A stretch of 64,000 nt of DNA from Stictocephala bisonia (GCA_035578905.1 JAQJVL010002534.1:1-64000); one strand, 5' to 3'. Positions 22,519 to 34,494 are shown, counted from the first letter of the stretch. Numbers and translations are program-made. Notes: generated from the letters alone by a model not told the origin.

Positions 22519-25398
22519 AAACCTAGATATATTTTTTTCATCCCCACAAAAAATGCACACTTATCCTTTTTGCACTTGAATATTAGAAGTATGAGAAAAA
22601 ATTTTAATTATCTGTTAGTGGAACTTAATTTAATTAAAAGTAAACCAAATATCATAGTTTTAAGTGAAGTCTGGATAAATAGTAACGAACTGTCCTTATA
22701 TAAGATACCAGGATATAAAGCATTTGGTAATTGTAATGACACATACCGAGCAGGTGGTGTTGTCTGCTTTATTAACGAAGATATTGATTGCTTACAATTA
22801 AAATTCGATATGACAACAGCTGACTGTCTTTTGTTAGAGTTAAAACATAATAATACACGCTTTAATCTCCTTTCACTATATAGATTACAGAACTTTTCTG
22901 AACATAGCTTTATAAATGAACTCGAAAATAAATTATTACAAATAAAGTTAAATACAGTTTATATAGGTGATATTAATATAGATGTATTAAAGTCTTCTTC
23001 AGAAGTACAGAAATACAATAATTTAATGAATAATTACAGTTTTACATCACTAATTAACCAACCAACGAGAATTACTAATATATCTCTTACCTGTGTAGAT
23101 CATATTTTTATCAGATTTAGAAATATCAATAACCTTGAGAGCGCAGTATTTGACATTGGTATATCTGACCACTGTGCCATAGGTTTAAAAATATTTACTA
23201 CTTATGCAAATACAAATAAACAGTATAGAAAACAAAAATGAAATATGATTTCTATGGAATCAAACAGAATATAGATAATGCAGATTGGAGGGACCTTTTC
23301 AATAAAGTAAATGTTAATGATTGTTATAAATTATTCTTAGATAAGTTAAATTACATTATAAATAATAATACTGTAGAGATTACTGTAGTTAATAAGATCG
23401 AAAAAGCTAAATTAAAAAGCCCTTGGATTAATATTAATATAATGAATAGAGTAAAAAAAAAGGCAAAAGCTGTATAACATCCACAGAAGAAGACCTTATG
23501 ATAATCGTTTAAAAAAATATTATGATCAATTTACTGACAAATTAAAAAAAGATATAGATACTTTAAAAAACCAATATTACTCTAAACTAATAAATGAGCA
23601 TGATGGTGATATTGGGCAACAATGGAAAATTATAAATAATTTAACAGGTAATAATGTAAATAAGAATGTAAATAAAATTGTACTGGAGAATGGAAACCCC
23701 TTAGACAAGCCTCAAGAGGTCGCAGACAGAGTAAATAGCTTCCTTATCAGTGTCTGTGACATAATTAATAACACTAACCCTGCGGCATTATTTCGGTCAG
23801 ATAACGGCTGTTATCCTTCGTCGTTATATATTGCGCCAACAGATGCAAACGAGATTCTTAAATTTATTACAGAATTAAAAAATAAAAAGTCTACGGGATA
23901 TGACAACATGACAGTTCAATTAATAAAACACATATCTGAATCAATAGCTCCTTTTCTATCTCATTTAATTAACTTAAGTTTTTCAACTGGTGTTTTTCCC
24001 GAAGCACTAAAAAAAGGCATTATAATTCCATTATTAAAAAAGCAAAACTCTCACAGTCTAGATAACATACGCCCAATTAGCCTATTATCAGTCTTTTCAA
24101 AAATATTTGAAAAATGTATGAAAAAGAAACTTATAGCATATTTAAAAATAATAAATTTTCAAAATTATAGGCAATTCGGTTTTACGCAGGGCAAGTCAAC
24201 GGAAGATGCCCTAATTGATTTTGTTTCGACATTATATGACAGTTTTAATAATAACTGTAAGACATCTGCACTTTTCATTGACTTCAAAAAAGCGTTTGAT
24301 CTTGTAAATCATAATATACTCTTAACGAAAATGGAAGCAATTGGAATCAGAGGCGTAGCATTAAATTGGTTCACAAGCTTTCTCACAGGTCGCACCCAGC
24401 AAGTTCGAATAGGTAATCAGTTAAGTTCGCCCCAGGTAGTTAAGGCCGGAGTGCCCCAGGGCTCTGTGTTGGCCGCAAATCTTTTCATTATTTTTATAAA
24501 TGATTTATTGAATAAAAATTTTAAAGGTAAAATATTTGCTTTTGCAGATGATATTGCGTTTGTATACTCTGATAGAGTTAAAGATAATATTCACTCTTAC
24601 ATATCTCATGACCTTCATATTACGAAGCAGTGGTGTGAAGCAAATAAAATGATGTTAAGCACAGATAAAACAAAATATATCAATTTCGATTACATCTCTT
24701 CTGATTTCCAATCTCCAATAAGATACCATAGTGATAGTTGTAATGATATTTCTTTCTGTAACTGTGCAGTTATTGAAAAAGTAAAAACCTTTAAATATTT
24801 AGGCATAACTGTTGATGAAAATCTATCATGGAAAGTTCATGGAAACCTTTTGCACAATCAGCTAAAGTTTAACTTGCGTAAGTTTTATTTTTTAAGAAAT
24901 TTTTGTGATATAGATTTATTGCGCAAGCTGTATTTTGGACTGATACACTCTAGATTGCAGTATGGCATTGTATGTTGGGCAGGTGGGCTAAAGACAGTTA
25001 TTGACAACTTAAGAAGAACACAAAACATGTTTCTACGCATTATTCTTAAGAAATCGAGACTAGAATCTTCATTTCCGCTTTACAAATACCTTAACATCCT
25101 TCCTATTCAACATTTATTTACTTATAAAACGTTACAATTATTTTATTGCAGAAGTGGTAATAGAGGGTTCTCAAGGAGCCACTATAATATGCGTAGTAAT
25201 ACTCTCAGATTATTCATTTTACCAAAAGTAAACAAGTTTATAATAAAACAATCATTTTTATATCTGGGACCGAAGTATTTCAATAGATTACCCACTGAAA
25301 TTAAAGAAATGAAAAATTTAAACCTTTTTTGCAAAGAATTGAAAACATGGCTTTTAAAAAATAAAGAACTTATTTATCTACAAGAAAACATTTGTTAA
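22519..25398 (+). pseudogene. LINE ORF2: endonuclease and reverse transcriptase, two frameshifts
   Basis: ORF2 should nick target DNA and reverse-transcribe the element RNA. The APE-type endonuclease reads from LHLNIRSMRKN through SEVWI, YIGDINIDVL and GISDHCAIGL, ending at a stop at 23239. The frame moves to 23238-23477, then returns to the first frame near 23458 and stays open to 25398. The shifts sit at A-rich runs (about 23228-23240, and nine A's near 23454). The RT shows FIDFKKAFD (about 24274), GVPQGS (24448) and FADD (24541-24552), so catalytic residues are intact. A late SFLYLGPKYFNRLP segment matches the LINE C-terminus. The translation start is unclear: an ATG at 22490 lies in another frame across an A6 run. 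Confidence 0.85.
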
Positions 25399-25981
25399 AT
25401 ATGAATAATGTTAATAAACTGTCTTTTCCCGATGCTATTATACTGATTAGAAACTATATGCTTTTTAATATAATTAAATAAAATCACTCTGTAATTTGTA
25501 TACTTAAACTAAATAATTGGAAAGATGTAGATATATTGATGAAATGCAGTAGGTAGTCTAAATCCATTGTAATTGTTGTTATCTGACTATCTTATCTTGT
25601 CTTTTGTACGTCTCCCTCAAAATGAAACAATGAATCAAGCCACAAACACTGCAAAGCTGCACGTCAATTTGTAATTACTAAAACTGAACTCAAATTAATT
25701 TATTTTGTATTTATCTTGTATTCTTTCTTACTTAATTTGTAAATTAGTTTGTATTTAATCTATACTTTTAGTTTATTTACTAACCACAATTACTGGAAAC
25801 AGTGGTTAGTTCTATTCCATAATTCCTATGACTGTAAACTTGTATTATCTGTGGAATAAACTTCATTTATTCATTTATTCATATACTGAGGCTGTCATGT
25901 CATACAACTTGTATTATGGAACACCAGACATGTTCATCTCTTTCATGGTAACTCCATTGTGACGTGAGTATGGGACGAAGG

Positions 25982-26050
25982 CCTCTTGCTAGATTGGTAG
26001 TTAACACTATGCTTCAAATGCAGAGGTTTATGGGTTTAAGTCGTAAGAGG
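25982..26050 (+). other. tRNA-like segment (possible SINE head or degenerate tRNA)
   Basis: CCTCTTGC (25982-25989) pairs with GTAAGAGG (26043-26050) as an acceptor-like stem. TAGATTGGTAG resembles an A box and GGGTTTAAGTC a weak B box. The middle can form a partial anticodon-like stem with loop TTCAAAT. At 69 bases with a shifted T loop it is unlikely to be a working tRNA. Confidence 0.35.
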
Positions 26051-26284
26051 ACCACTAAAGATTTGCTTGATGAGTTTTGTAGTGATTATTCAATAATGAC
26101 TACAATATTATTAGAGAATTTGGACTGTTTGTTTTCTCATAACAACGACTGTAAATTGAATTAAAATGCCACTGGCGTAAATAGACTAAAAAAGATTATC
26201 ATACACGTAAAGAAACCAACGTTTCCAGTATCGACTCCGTAAAGGTGTTGTCTACAATATTTACACCATTAAACGTTTCGGCCA

Positions 26285-26495
26285 TGCTGTGATGTGGTAT
26301 TCTCAGTGGTGTCTCCAAGAATGTTAGAGATATCTAGTCTCAGAGATAACATTGATGATGTCGGAACACAGTGTGGACGAAACGGCTGATGATGTAGCAT
26401 CCTCAGTGGTGTCTCCGAGATTATTAGAGATCTCTAGTCTCAGAGATAATATTGATGATGTCGGAACGCATTGTGGAAGAAATGGCTGATGATGT
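26285..26495. repeat. 100-bp tandem duplication
   Basis: CTCAGTGGTGTCTCC occurs at 26302 and 26402, and most of the intervening 100 bases repeat with a few changes (GAGATAACATTGATGATGTC against GAGATAATATTGATGATGTC). A similar CACTGAGG block beside CGAAACGT occurs near 47040-47080, so the unit belongs to a dispersed family. Confidence 0.75.
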
Positions 26496-26593
26496 AGATG
26501 TGTTTAAATTATGCGGCCGTTACTGGAAGCTTTAGTTTCTAATAGTAAAACCGGCCACTTAAGTCTCTGACTTGCATGCATGCAGAAAGATGT

Positions 26594-26669
26594 AAGAGCG
26601 CCGGGAAGTCTAGGTATAGGCAATTTAGGTGCTGTACCTAAATTGCATTTACCAGTGGAAGGCGCTCTT
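26594..26669. repeat. Stable 76-nt hairpin (pre-miRNA-like)
   Basis: The outer stem is AAGAGCGCC/GGCGCTCTT (9 bp, perfect) and the inner stem GCAATTTAGGT/ACCTAAATTGC (11 bp, perfect) with a GCTGT loop. Between them a partly paired internal loop includes a GGTA match. Size and shape resemble a miRNA precursor or the fold of a small MITE. No known miRNA seed is recognised. Confidence 0.7.
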
Positions 26670-27404
26670 CGACTAACACACGTTAATCAGCATCTGTAAC
26701 GTACGTACATGGTTGGTTGGTGGAGCTATCATAATCGTACGTGCGTATATACCTCCGTAAATTGCAAGGTCGATGTAAAATATTATAATTGATGAAAATA
26801 TAGGGTTAATATAACACTGACATTATATTATAGTGACCATAGCAATAAATTTTATTAATTATTGGTAATAGTAATGTCCATTAGAAAACATCTTTTTGTA
26901 TTATGATAATTATTTACAAGTAAATATACTTTTGAATTAATTAAATTTTGTTTTTATTAACCAAAATTCCTAAATACATTAATTTAAAATATTTTACATT
27001 ATACATATCGAATAAAAAATAGTACTAAGATTAAGGAGGCAGTTAGAAATAAATGGTTAAAAGGAATCGCCACAAATATTCCTCATAATAAACACTAAAA
27101 GATTCAAAACTTTCTAAATTACCAATTTGATTCCCAAATATTTTTTTTCGCCATAACTAAAAAACTAGTCAAGTTAGAGACATGCGGTTTGTACTAAAAT
27201 ATTTAAAATTGTAGCCCACATCTTTCCTGAAAATATAATCAAAATCGTTGGAGCCATGTTTTAGAAAATTCCATTTTTGTATGTTTTTGTCCATAAAAAA
27301 AATTCAAAAAAGTGAAACAAGTCTGAAGATATTGGCTAAATACACCTACATATCAAATTTCATAAACATTGATCCGTCCATTTGGACTCCAGTGAACTGT
27401 TCAT
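26670..27404. other. AT-rich non-coding
   Basis: No gene seen. 27140-27400 is a moderately complex stretch that I cannot assign. Confidence 0.4.
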
Positions 27405-27690
27405 AGTCAAGGTTTGGGTGCTGTGTAGGGAAGAGAACTAGGTGTCAAACTTATCAGTTAGCTGAAAATCAGACCTACACTACGTGGTTCGGATCCCACG
27501 TAAAGCTGTAGGTCCCATAGTTGCCCTGGCTATTGGGCTATTAATAGATAGTCCTTTCTGAGCTATGTTGAACTCAGATAGTAACAATGACTACACTCGT
27601 TCATCTACACTCATCACACTCATTCATACCTCATATTCGCCCATATCTCTACGATCGGCGTCTTAGATATGAATAATGAATTAATACACA
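27405..27690 (+). repeat. SINE-like dispersed repeat, copy D (best preserved)
   Basis: The unit runs from TGTGTAGGGAAGAGAACTAG through GTGGTTCGGATCCCACG, AAAGCTGTAGGTCCC, GTTGCCCTGGCTATTGGGC and TATTAATAGATAG. It ends with several ACTCAT/CATTCATAC units and CGATCGGCGTCTTAGATATG. The GGTTCGGATCCCA segment resembles a B box, so a pol III origin is possible. Six copies occur here in both orientations. Confidence 0.7.
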
Positions 27691-28235
27691 CTGACAGACA
27701 CATATACCCTACACATAATTTTTTGCGTTTAGGGGACCCTAAAATGGTTTTTAGGCTAACTTGTAAAAGGACGATCACAATACTTTCTCTATGCTAACGC
27801 GTATAGGAGAAAGAAATATATGAGCATTATATATTTCATATATAAAATCCAAAGTTGTTTTCTTCCTCAAACAATGCATACAAAATTTAAGACGAAAAAA
27901 CCAATACTGTCATTAATTTCCGCAGTGAACGCAGACATTGAAAAAAAAAAAAAAAACACTGAATTCAGTCTTTGAGTGAAAACAGTTAGTTAATTTAAAT
28001 ACTGAGGTAAATGTAGTTTTGTAATGACACATTGCTGTGGATTCCCGGATCATTTGTTCTCTCAGACCTTTACATATTTTGGGTTCTTGGTTCGTGTAAA
28101 ATTCTAGAGGGATGGCGTTGAAATACCATGATAATATTACTCCACACGATATACCGTTTAGATGACATGATTTTGTTTCATATGAACTTAGCGTTTTATT
28201 TACTTGTAAGCTTTATTCACTTATTTCTTGCTATC
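27691..28235. other. AT-rich non-coding, includes an A15-class run
   Basis: A poly-A run lies near 27940-27956. Nothing else is recognised. Confidence 0.4.
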
Positions 28236-28512
28236 TACGCCATCGTAAGTGTATGGATGGGTGGGTAGGTAACACTATCGTACTTGTATGGGTGGGCAAG
28301 TGGGTAACACCATAGTACATGTGTGGATGGGCGGGTGGGTAACACCATCGTGCGTATATGTACAGGTGGGTGGGTGGTTAACACTATCGTACTTGAATGC
28401 GTGGTTGGGTAGGTAACACTATCGTACGTGTATGAGTGGGTGGGTGGGTAGCACTACCGTACGTGTATGGGTGGGCAATACCATCATACCTTTATGGGTG
28501 GGTGTTTGGTCA
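28236..28512. repeat. GGGTGGG minisatellite, array 2
   Basis: Seven or eight units of about 30-36 bp, each with CGTACGTGTATGGGTGGG-like sequence followed by TAACACCATCGT. This is the cleanest array of the dispersed family. Confidence 0.9.
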
Positions 28513-29179
28513 CATGTGGCTGTTTATTAAAGCATGTTGGATAAAGCTACATTTTCCTGTCCAATACATAAAGACTCTTAGATTATGACAACCACCACGG
28601 ACAAGTTAATCCACATGCAGTCAGAGAATAGACGAATCACTTTAATCTAAGTTGTATGCCTGATAGAGTGTGGCTGAATGTTTTAGTGGTATCTCTGTAT
28701 ACTACAGAAAATTTTAGTATATCTTTTCTTGATAACTTTAGCGAATGTAGTGGGGCGGTGAGCTACTCAGTGTCCGGTTCATGGTATATATAACCTGGAG
28801 TAACAAGCATTCACATGAAGAATACTCGTATCAACTCCATCAGCCCCAAAGATTGGTAGCAATACTGAAAGTTGGGACATTTTTCAGTAGGTATACTATT
28901 AATAAAACTTACCTGCCTATTACGAAATGTGATCTAACCTAACTAGGATAAAGACAGATTACAACAAATTGTTTAAGAAATTTCAGTATACTATCATCCC
29001 TATTAAATAATAGAAGCTTGTATTTTTCTTTAACTCTATATGAATTCACAGATATTGGTGACAAATAAATCAGTAGATTACAAGATTGTATATGTCCTAT
29101 CATCTGGGGAGTGAAATTATTAAAAGTAAAAACTATACTCTCTCGAGTGAAAGTTAAAACTTGAATATACAATAAAATA
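28513..29179. other. Non-coding stretch, nothing recognised
   Basis: No supported gene between the minisatellite and the 157-bp tandem repeat. Confidence 0.4.
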
Positions 29180-29945
29180 GATGGATATAAAGACAAAAAC
29201 AACACTGTAGCTAACCAAATGCTACCGCGATCATCAATATGTGTCCAGTGACAATGTCTGTCCATCTCCCAGCCTGACAAATCACTTCTCCGACTGGCAC
29301 CACCCTGTCCACCTTCAAATACCCCTACATCAAATATATGGATATTAAGATGAAAACATCACTGTAGCTAACAAAATGCCACTGAGGTTGTCAGTCTGTG
29401 TTCAGTGACAATGTTCGTCCATCTCTCAGCCTGACAAATTACTTCTCCAACCGGCGGCACCCTGTCCACCTTCAACTACCCCTATGTCAAATATGTGGAT
29501 ATTAAGATGAAAACATCACTGTAGCTAACAAAATGCCACCGAGATCATTAATATGTGTCCAGTGACAATGTCTGTCCGTCTCCCAGCCTGAAAAATCACA
29601 TCTCTGACTGGCACCACCCTCTGTCCACCTTCAACTACCCTAATGTCAAATATGTGGATATAAAGACGACAACATCACTGTGGTTAACAAAATGCCACTG
29701 AGGTTGTCAGTTTGTGTTCAGTGACAATGTCCATCCGTCTCCCAGCCTGACAAATCACTTCTCCGATTGGCACCGCCCTGTCCACCTTCAACTACTCCTT
29801 AGATAAATTATATGGATATTAGGATAAATACTCGTACATCACTGTAGCTAACAAAATGCCACTGAGGTTGTCAGTCTGTGTTCAGTGACAATGTCCGTCC
29901 GTCTGTCTTCTTGACAAATCACTTCACCGACTGGCACCACCATGT
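29180..29945. repeat. 157-bp tandem repeat, about five copies
   Basis: The landmark CTGTCCACCTTCAA recurs at about 29305, 29462, 29621 and 29778 (spacing 157, 159, 157). Each unit also carries CACTGTAGCTAAC, AAAATGCCAC, a CAGTGACAATGTC-like block and CAGCCTGACAAATCAC. Two subtypes differ in the middle (GAGGTTGTCAGTCTGTGTTC against GAGATCATTAATATGTGTCC). Confidence 0.92.
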
Positions 29946-30142
29946 ATGGTGATATGGCTCACTCATACATGGTAATGGCCCGCCCACCTAACTTACACAT
30001 ACGGTGGTATATTGGATCATCACACCCCTCCACCGTACTAAATATGAAATGCCCAAATACTCTTCCATAGGCTGGGTACAAGACGTAGGTGGTCAAATAC
30101 TGACCATGTGTGTATGGGTGAGGGGTGGGCCAATAACACCCA
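29944..30142. repeat. GGGTGGG minisatellite, array 3 (degenerate, mixed orientation)
   Basis: Contains CCCGCCCACC, CACACCCCTCCACCGTAC, GTGTGTATGGGTGAGGGGTG and CACGTG in both orientations. It is related to, but much more diverged than, the array at 28236. Confidence 0.55.
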
Positions 30143-30527
30143 CGTGTCACATTGTAAACGATGTTGAATCATTTATGCTGTTGCGACCTGATGTAGTGTT
30201 TAAAGCCCACTTGTTGTGTACGTAGTTGCTAAATATAAGTTTGTTTGGCAATGGAAGAAAATAACATGTAGATTGTAGATACAACTCTGTTCTTAACATC
30301 CAAGTTACCTCTGTGTTAATTTTAATTAAATTAATACATCTGCCTAGCATTTAACTCTGTATTAAGAGCTGTAAAAATGTTTTGTAACAGGAACATACAT
30401 TTTCAGTATTTATATGTTTAAAAAGTGAAATATGTAAATAAATTGTAGTATATATTTTACAACTGTTTAATAATAAGGAATAATTTAGATATGTCTCTAT
30501 GAAATAGTTATAGCAAAGATTATAGTA
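30143..30527. other. AT-rich non-coding, nothing recognised
   Basis: No open frame, repeat unit or RNA gene that I can support. Confidence 0.4.
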
Positions 30528-30666
30528 ATAAATAGTATATTTCATAACAAGAGTGGAGAGTGGGATTTTGCATGTTCGAGACCATATGTTTGAAGTGCGA
30601 GACTTGTCCAGCACTTCAATTGGTCAAGAACATGAAAAACATTTCACTTGAGTTTTGAACGATATT

Positions 30667-30931
30667 TTTCACAACACTACTGAATAAACAATTTGGAATG
30701 CCTCTACTTTTTAACGACAAGAGCACAGGCACTTCCATTTCGGTTGGCGAAACGATAACAAGAATGTTTTTAAAAGCTTTTGAAGGTTATTAAGTTGTTG
30801 ATAGGGGAACATTTTCGAACGTAAACAATGTTACTTTCGACTGTCAACAATAGACAGCTGAGGGAAATATGACGTTTCGCTGGTTATAAACACTTAACAA
30901 AAACAGCTAAACTCATGGTAGTGTTGTGAAA
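30667..30931 (-). mobile_element. MITE-like element with CACTACACTAC-type ends, copy 2
   Basis: The ends TTTCACAACACTAC (30667-30680) and GTAGTGTTGTGAAA (30918-30931) are inverted repeats. The body is longer than in the other copies by several tens of bases. No coding capacity. Confidence 0.6.
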
Positions 30932-31062
30932 TAGTATATTTCATAACAAGAGTGGAAAGTGGGGTTTTGCATGTTCGAGACCATATGTTTGAAGTGCGAG
31001 ACTTGTCGAGCACTTCGAATGGTCGAGAACATACAAAACACTTTCACTCGAGTTTTGAACGA

Positions 31063-31280
31063 TTTCACTACACTACGGAATGAAAACTCATCTTTGGAAT
31101 GTTAACTGTTTATTAAATTAGAAACATGTTTTAAAAACAGGTGTTGTTGACTGTGGAAAATTTTCGGTTGTAAACAATGTTACTTTCGGTAGTAAATAAT
31201 AGACAGCTGTTGAAAATATGATGTTTCGCAGGTAGTAAACACATAACGAAAACAGCCGAACTCATAGTAGTGTAGTGAAA
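31063..31280 (-). mobile_element. MITE-like element with CACTACACTAC ends, copy 3
   Basis: TTTCACTACACTAC (31063-31076) and GTAGTGTAGTGAAA (31267-31280) are perfect 14-bp inverted ends. The body matches 10093-10259 in reverse orientation. Confidence 0.65.
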
Positions 31281-31314
31281 AGATCTTTACCTTTTTGCTT
31301 ATTTTCAGTATTAA

Positions 31315-31835
31315 TCTCTATGTATAAAAGAGAAAGCCCTCACTCACTCATCACTTAATCCTAGACAGCTGACAATTGGTACAAATTTTAATGTAGAATA
31401 AATAAGACAACTAAAGAATTTTCATCTTGATAAAGTACCTAAGGGGTAGAAACCACCTCTAAAATATAGTTCCATTAAGGTAAAATTAGGTTGATTTTAG
31501 TAAAATTCATAAATACAGCTGTTTTATAAATAAATAAACATGTTTATTTTGTATGTTTGACATTTATCCTATTGATTAAGAGTTTACAATTAAATACAAT
31601 TTATTAAATCTATTTATTCTCTTTATACAATTACGTGTAAAAATTATACTATAAATAGAGGCAAATCACGTACAGTAATTGAGCTACTGTAAATAAGTTT
31701 ACATCGTTTTTAAATAATACATTTTAACCAATAATATTTGCAATTAAAAGTTGAACGCCGAGGGTGAAGGCCGAGGTGTCTCGAGCGCAGTGAATGGTGC
31801 GGTTGGCACATGAATCGTGAAGGGGTGTCCCCTAG
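31315..31835 (+). mobile_element. Second Helitron-like non-autonomous element
   Basis: Starts TCTCTATGTATAAAAGAG after an A, continues with CCCTCACTCACTCATCACT, and ends GGGGTGTCCCCTAG before a T. The GC-rich 3' end (31750-31835) contains a GGGG/CCCC hairpin. The opening resembles the first element at 12227 (TCTATATTTATAAAAGAG) but the bodies differ, so it is a separate family. No coding frame. Confidence 0.7.
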
Positions 31836-33240
31836 TTATATATAAAAATAATTTTAAAAATCAGCTTCAATATGATTATTCTCAACTATCACCCTCTAGT
31901 TTGAAAAAAATAAAATGTTGTTTCATTTTTTTCACTATTATTAGTGATTTCAATTACTTGTCCCTTTGAAGCAAAACAAGGGATTGCTTTCAAAATAAGA
32001 CTAACACTACTGTTTTAACGTAATTTTCATTCCATAAATAAGCCATAGATTCTTAACTTATGATCACAGAATCGTGTAAAATATTTAATTAATTTTTTTA
32101 CACGTAGAAAACTAAAACTACTTATGAATTGAATATCAACAGAGTGATGTTTATCAAACTATGATATTTATTATAATTATTCCAGAATCGTGCTGTATTA
32201 TAAATGTAGAGTAATATAGGCAGTGCTAAAATAATTATGAGTCTACAAAAGCCGAGTATCGTATATTTGTAGTGTATAGAGCCTAACTACAACCGCAGGA
32301 GTTTCTATAAATGAAAAAAATTCTCAAACGGATTCCAGAAAAGTTTTAGTGAATTAAAATATCCTATAAGGTAATTTAAAATTGAGTTTAACAATGCAAA
32401 TGGACTTTGTGTTCCATTTAACTTATTTTATCCTCATTTAATTTATGTAAGTTTATTTAACAATGAAGTATGTTACATATTCAAAATGGAATGCATTTAT
32501 ACTCTATTTTGTTCAAAATGAGTATGAATCCTAATGTAAGCAACAACATCAAGTATTAATAAATCTTTACTGTACAGTTTAGTATTTTTATATTTTCAAA
32601 TAGCTTTTGAATCAATGACATAACATGACTATTAAAATTAATTATCGTTTCTGTATTTCTAGTGGATAACATTTTATTATTATTCTGTAAACATAATTAG
32701 ACATGAATAAATGATAAATATTTACACAACCTTCTTTGTATAAAATAACTATGGCTCCCAATGATTATCTTAACACAAACATCAGATTTAAGTAATCCAT
32801 ACATTACACTTTATTATTTTATATTTTTGTATGGCCTTTAAATGTATTTAGTTAAATAACTATTACATTTATTATTATGTCATTTGTATCAGCTAAAATT
32901 TTATTATTTTCAAAACCATATTACTCTATGAGTATAGCTGGATATGCATTAACAATAGAATATTTCGTAATTTACTTTAAAAGAGGTAGGTGTGGCAAGG
33001 CAATAAGAAATGGAACAAAATATAAAGAATGCTCCATTTGTTGAGAAAACCAATTAAAGTTGAGTGTTGGAGACGCGAAGCACTTAAGTGCTGGGATTGG
33101 TTTCTCACAGGACATATTTGTCCAAAACACCAACCTAATTACAAAAATATTCGATGATTTCCCTCTAAGGAACATCTTTGTTTGAGAAACCAATTTAAAA
33201 ATCACTAACATTAATTGTTGTCAGTTGTTACTGTAATAAT
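31836..33240. other. AT-rich non-coding stretch
   Basis: No supported gene. Around 33040-33200 the segment GAGAAACCAATT recurs in both orientations. Confidence 0.4.
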
Positions 33241-33495
33241 TGTTCTCGGATATAAGACGCCTACACAACTTTGTGCGTCTTTCAAGGGGAATATGATTAA
33301 TTTATAAGAGGGTAGGATGACTGTGAATATCCTGTGTAATCTATTTACTAACTGATTTCAACTTATGCTCAGAATGGGCCATTAATAGCCAGGATATCTA
33401 AGAGACCTATAGCTTTACGTAGAATCTGAACCACATAGTATTGGTGTGATGTTCAGATAAATAACAAGCCTGGTACTCAGTTCTCTCCCCTAAAC
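33241..33495 (-). repeat. SINE-like dispersed repeat, copy E
   Basis: Reverse-strand copy of the 27405-27690 family: AAGACGCC at the left, ACTAACTGATTTCAACTTA, GCTCAGAATGGGCCATTAAT, ATAGCTTTACGTAGAATC, GAACCACATAGTATTG and CTGGTACTCAGTTCTCTCCC at the right. Confidence 0.7.
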
Positions 33496-34494
33496 AGCTT
33501 ATGGACTTTAACTATCACCAAATACAGCAAGTCTTATAAATACTGTATTGTGAATTGATCGGGTGTAATATGATTTGGTTGATTAAATACTTTATAGTGT
33601 CAAACCATTAATACCACTTACATTTTAATTTTAAGTACCGAAAAATATTCAAAACCAGTTTAAATATAATTTAATTTAGAAATGTCTTAATAATAACATC
33701 TTGTGGACCATTATTTATTTGTAAAATATATTTGTGTATTTATGTTTGTATTGTATATTTATTTAACTTGGATGGTTATTTGCTATTTACAGAGATATTT
33801 TATAAAAAAAATCTGATTTTTTGAATAGTTGTACTAGGTATAATATATACCCATTATGTTTCAAAGTTTATTGTACACAATATTCTTAATAGGTAATAAA
33901 ACATCTGACATTTAGTGTTCTTTTTTTATATGTTTGTATATTGTCCTCCAAGTAAAAACTGGTCTTAAATATTAACATTTAGCATATTAAGTTAAGTATA
34001 GGTGGCTTATAAGAAGTTTGATTTCCTATAAATTGGAGTATGTGGCAGAATCAAAAGCCCGTTTTGATAACTTAGATTTGTTCGATAACGTCTATGGCAG
34101 ATTTCTAAGGATGCTGAAAGCAGCATGTAAGATTGTTATTTTTTTCTTTTATTTGTGTGTGACCAAACCCACCCTCCGATATTAAATGCTTCTCAAGTGT
34201 TCCGTTTCGGGCATTAGGGATGTTTTAGACACGAGAGTTCTACCGGCCAGCGTGTGTCAATGGCCAGTGGGAGGATCGAGGGGGAGAAGGGGAGAGAATA
34301 CAAATATTTTACTTGTCCCATACAAATATTTACCCCCTAAAATTTATTTTAGGGGTAAATATTTTTAAAACAAATATAAATTATACATTTTGGAATTACT
34401 AATAAATAAAATTGTATTCAGGAAAATAAACGTAAACAATTTGAATTATGTTAACGATCAAACGCATCCCATGGAATTTCCTTTAAACAATTTT
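33496..34494. other. AT-rich stretch with a short hairpin
   Basis: 34322-34364 is an imperfect palindrome (AAATATTTACCCCCTAAAAT against ATTTTAGGGGTAAATATTT). 34180-34315 is GC-richer with a 60-codon open frame that I do not recognise. Confidence 0.45.

Larger units (their letters stand above)
21327..25882 (+). mobile_element. Near-complete non-LTR retrotransposon (Jockey/CR1 group)
   Basis: A GC-richer 5' leader begins near the repeated AGTTCAGTTCAGTTCC at 21327. ORF1 (21455-22393), ORF2 (about 22519-25398) and a 3' untranslated region ending in AATAAA and TTCATTTATTCATTTATTC (25862-25882) follow. The order leader, ORF1, ORF2, simple-repeat tail is that of a full-length LINE. I found no clear target duplication, so the exact ends are uncertain. 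Two compensating frameshifts in A-runs break ORF2. Confidence 0.88.
30528..31282 (-). repeat. Two tandem copies of a larger repeat block
   Basis: Each copy starts GAAATAGTATATTTCATAAC near 30528 and 30928, then runs through TTTTGCATGTTCGAGACC, TTTGAAGTGCGAGACTTGTC and TTTTGAACGAT before its MITE-like end. A third copy in the opposite orientation lies at about 10093-10400. Confidence 0.8.

Noticed and set aside
26375..26420. CTGATGA near GAAA, considered as a hammerhead ribozyme
   Set aside because: GAAA lies before CTGATGA and no stem II of reasonable length joins them in the required order.
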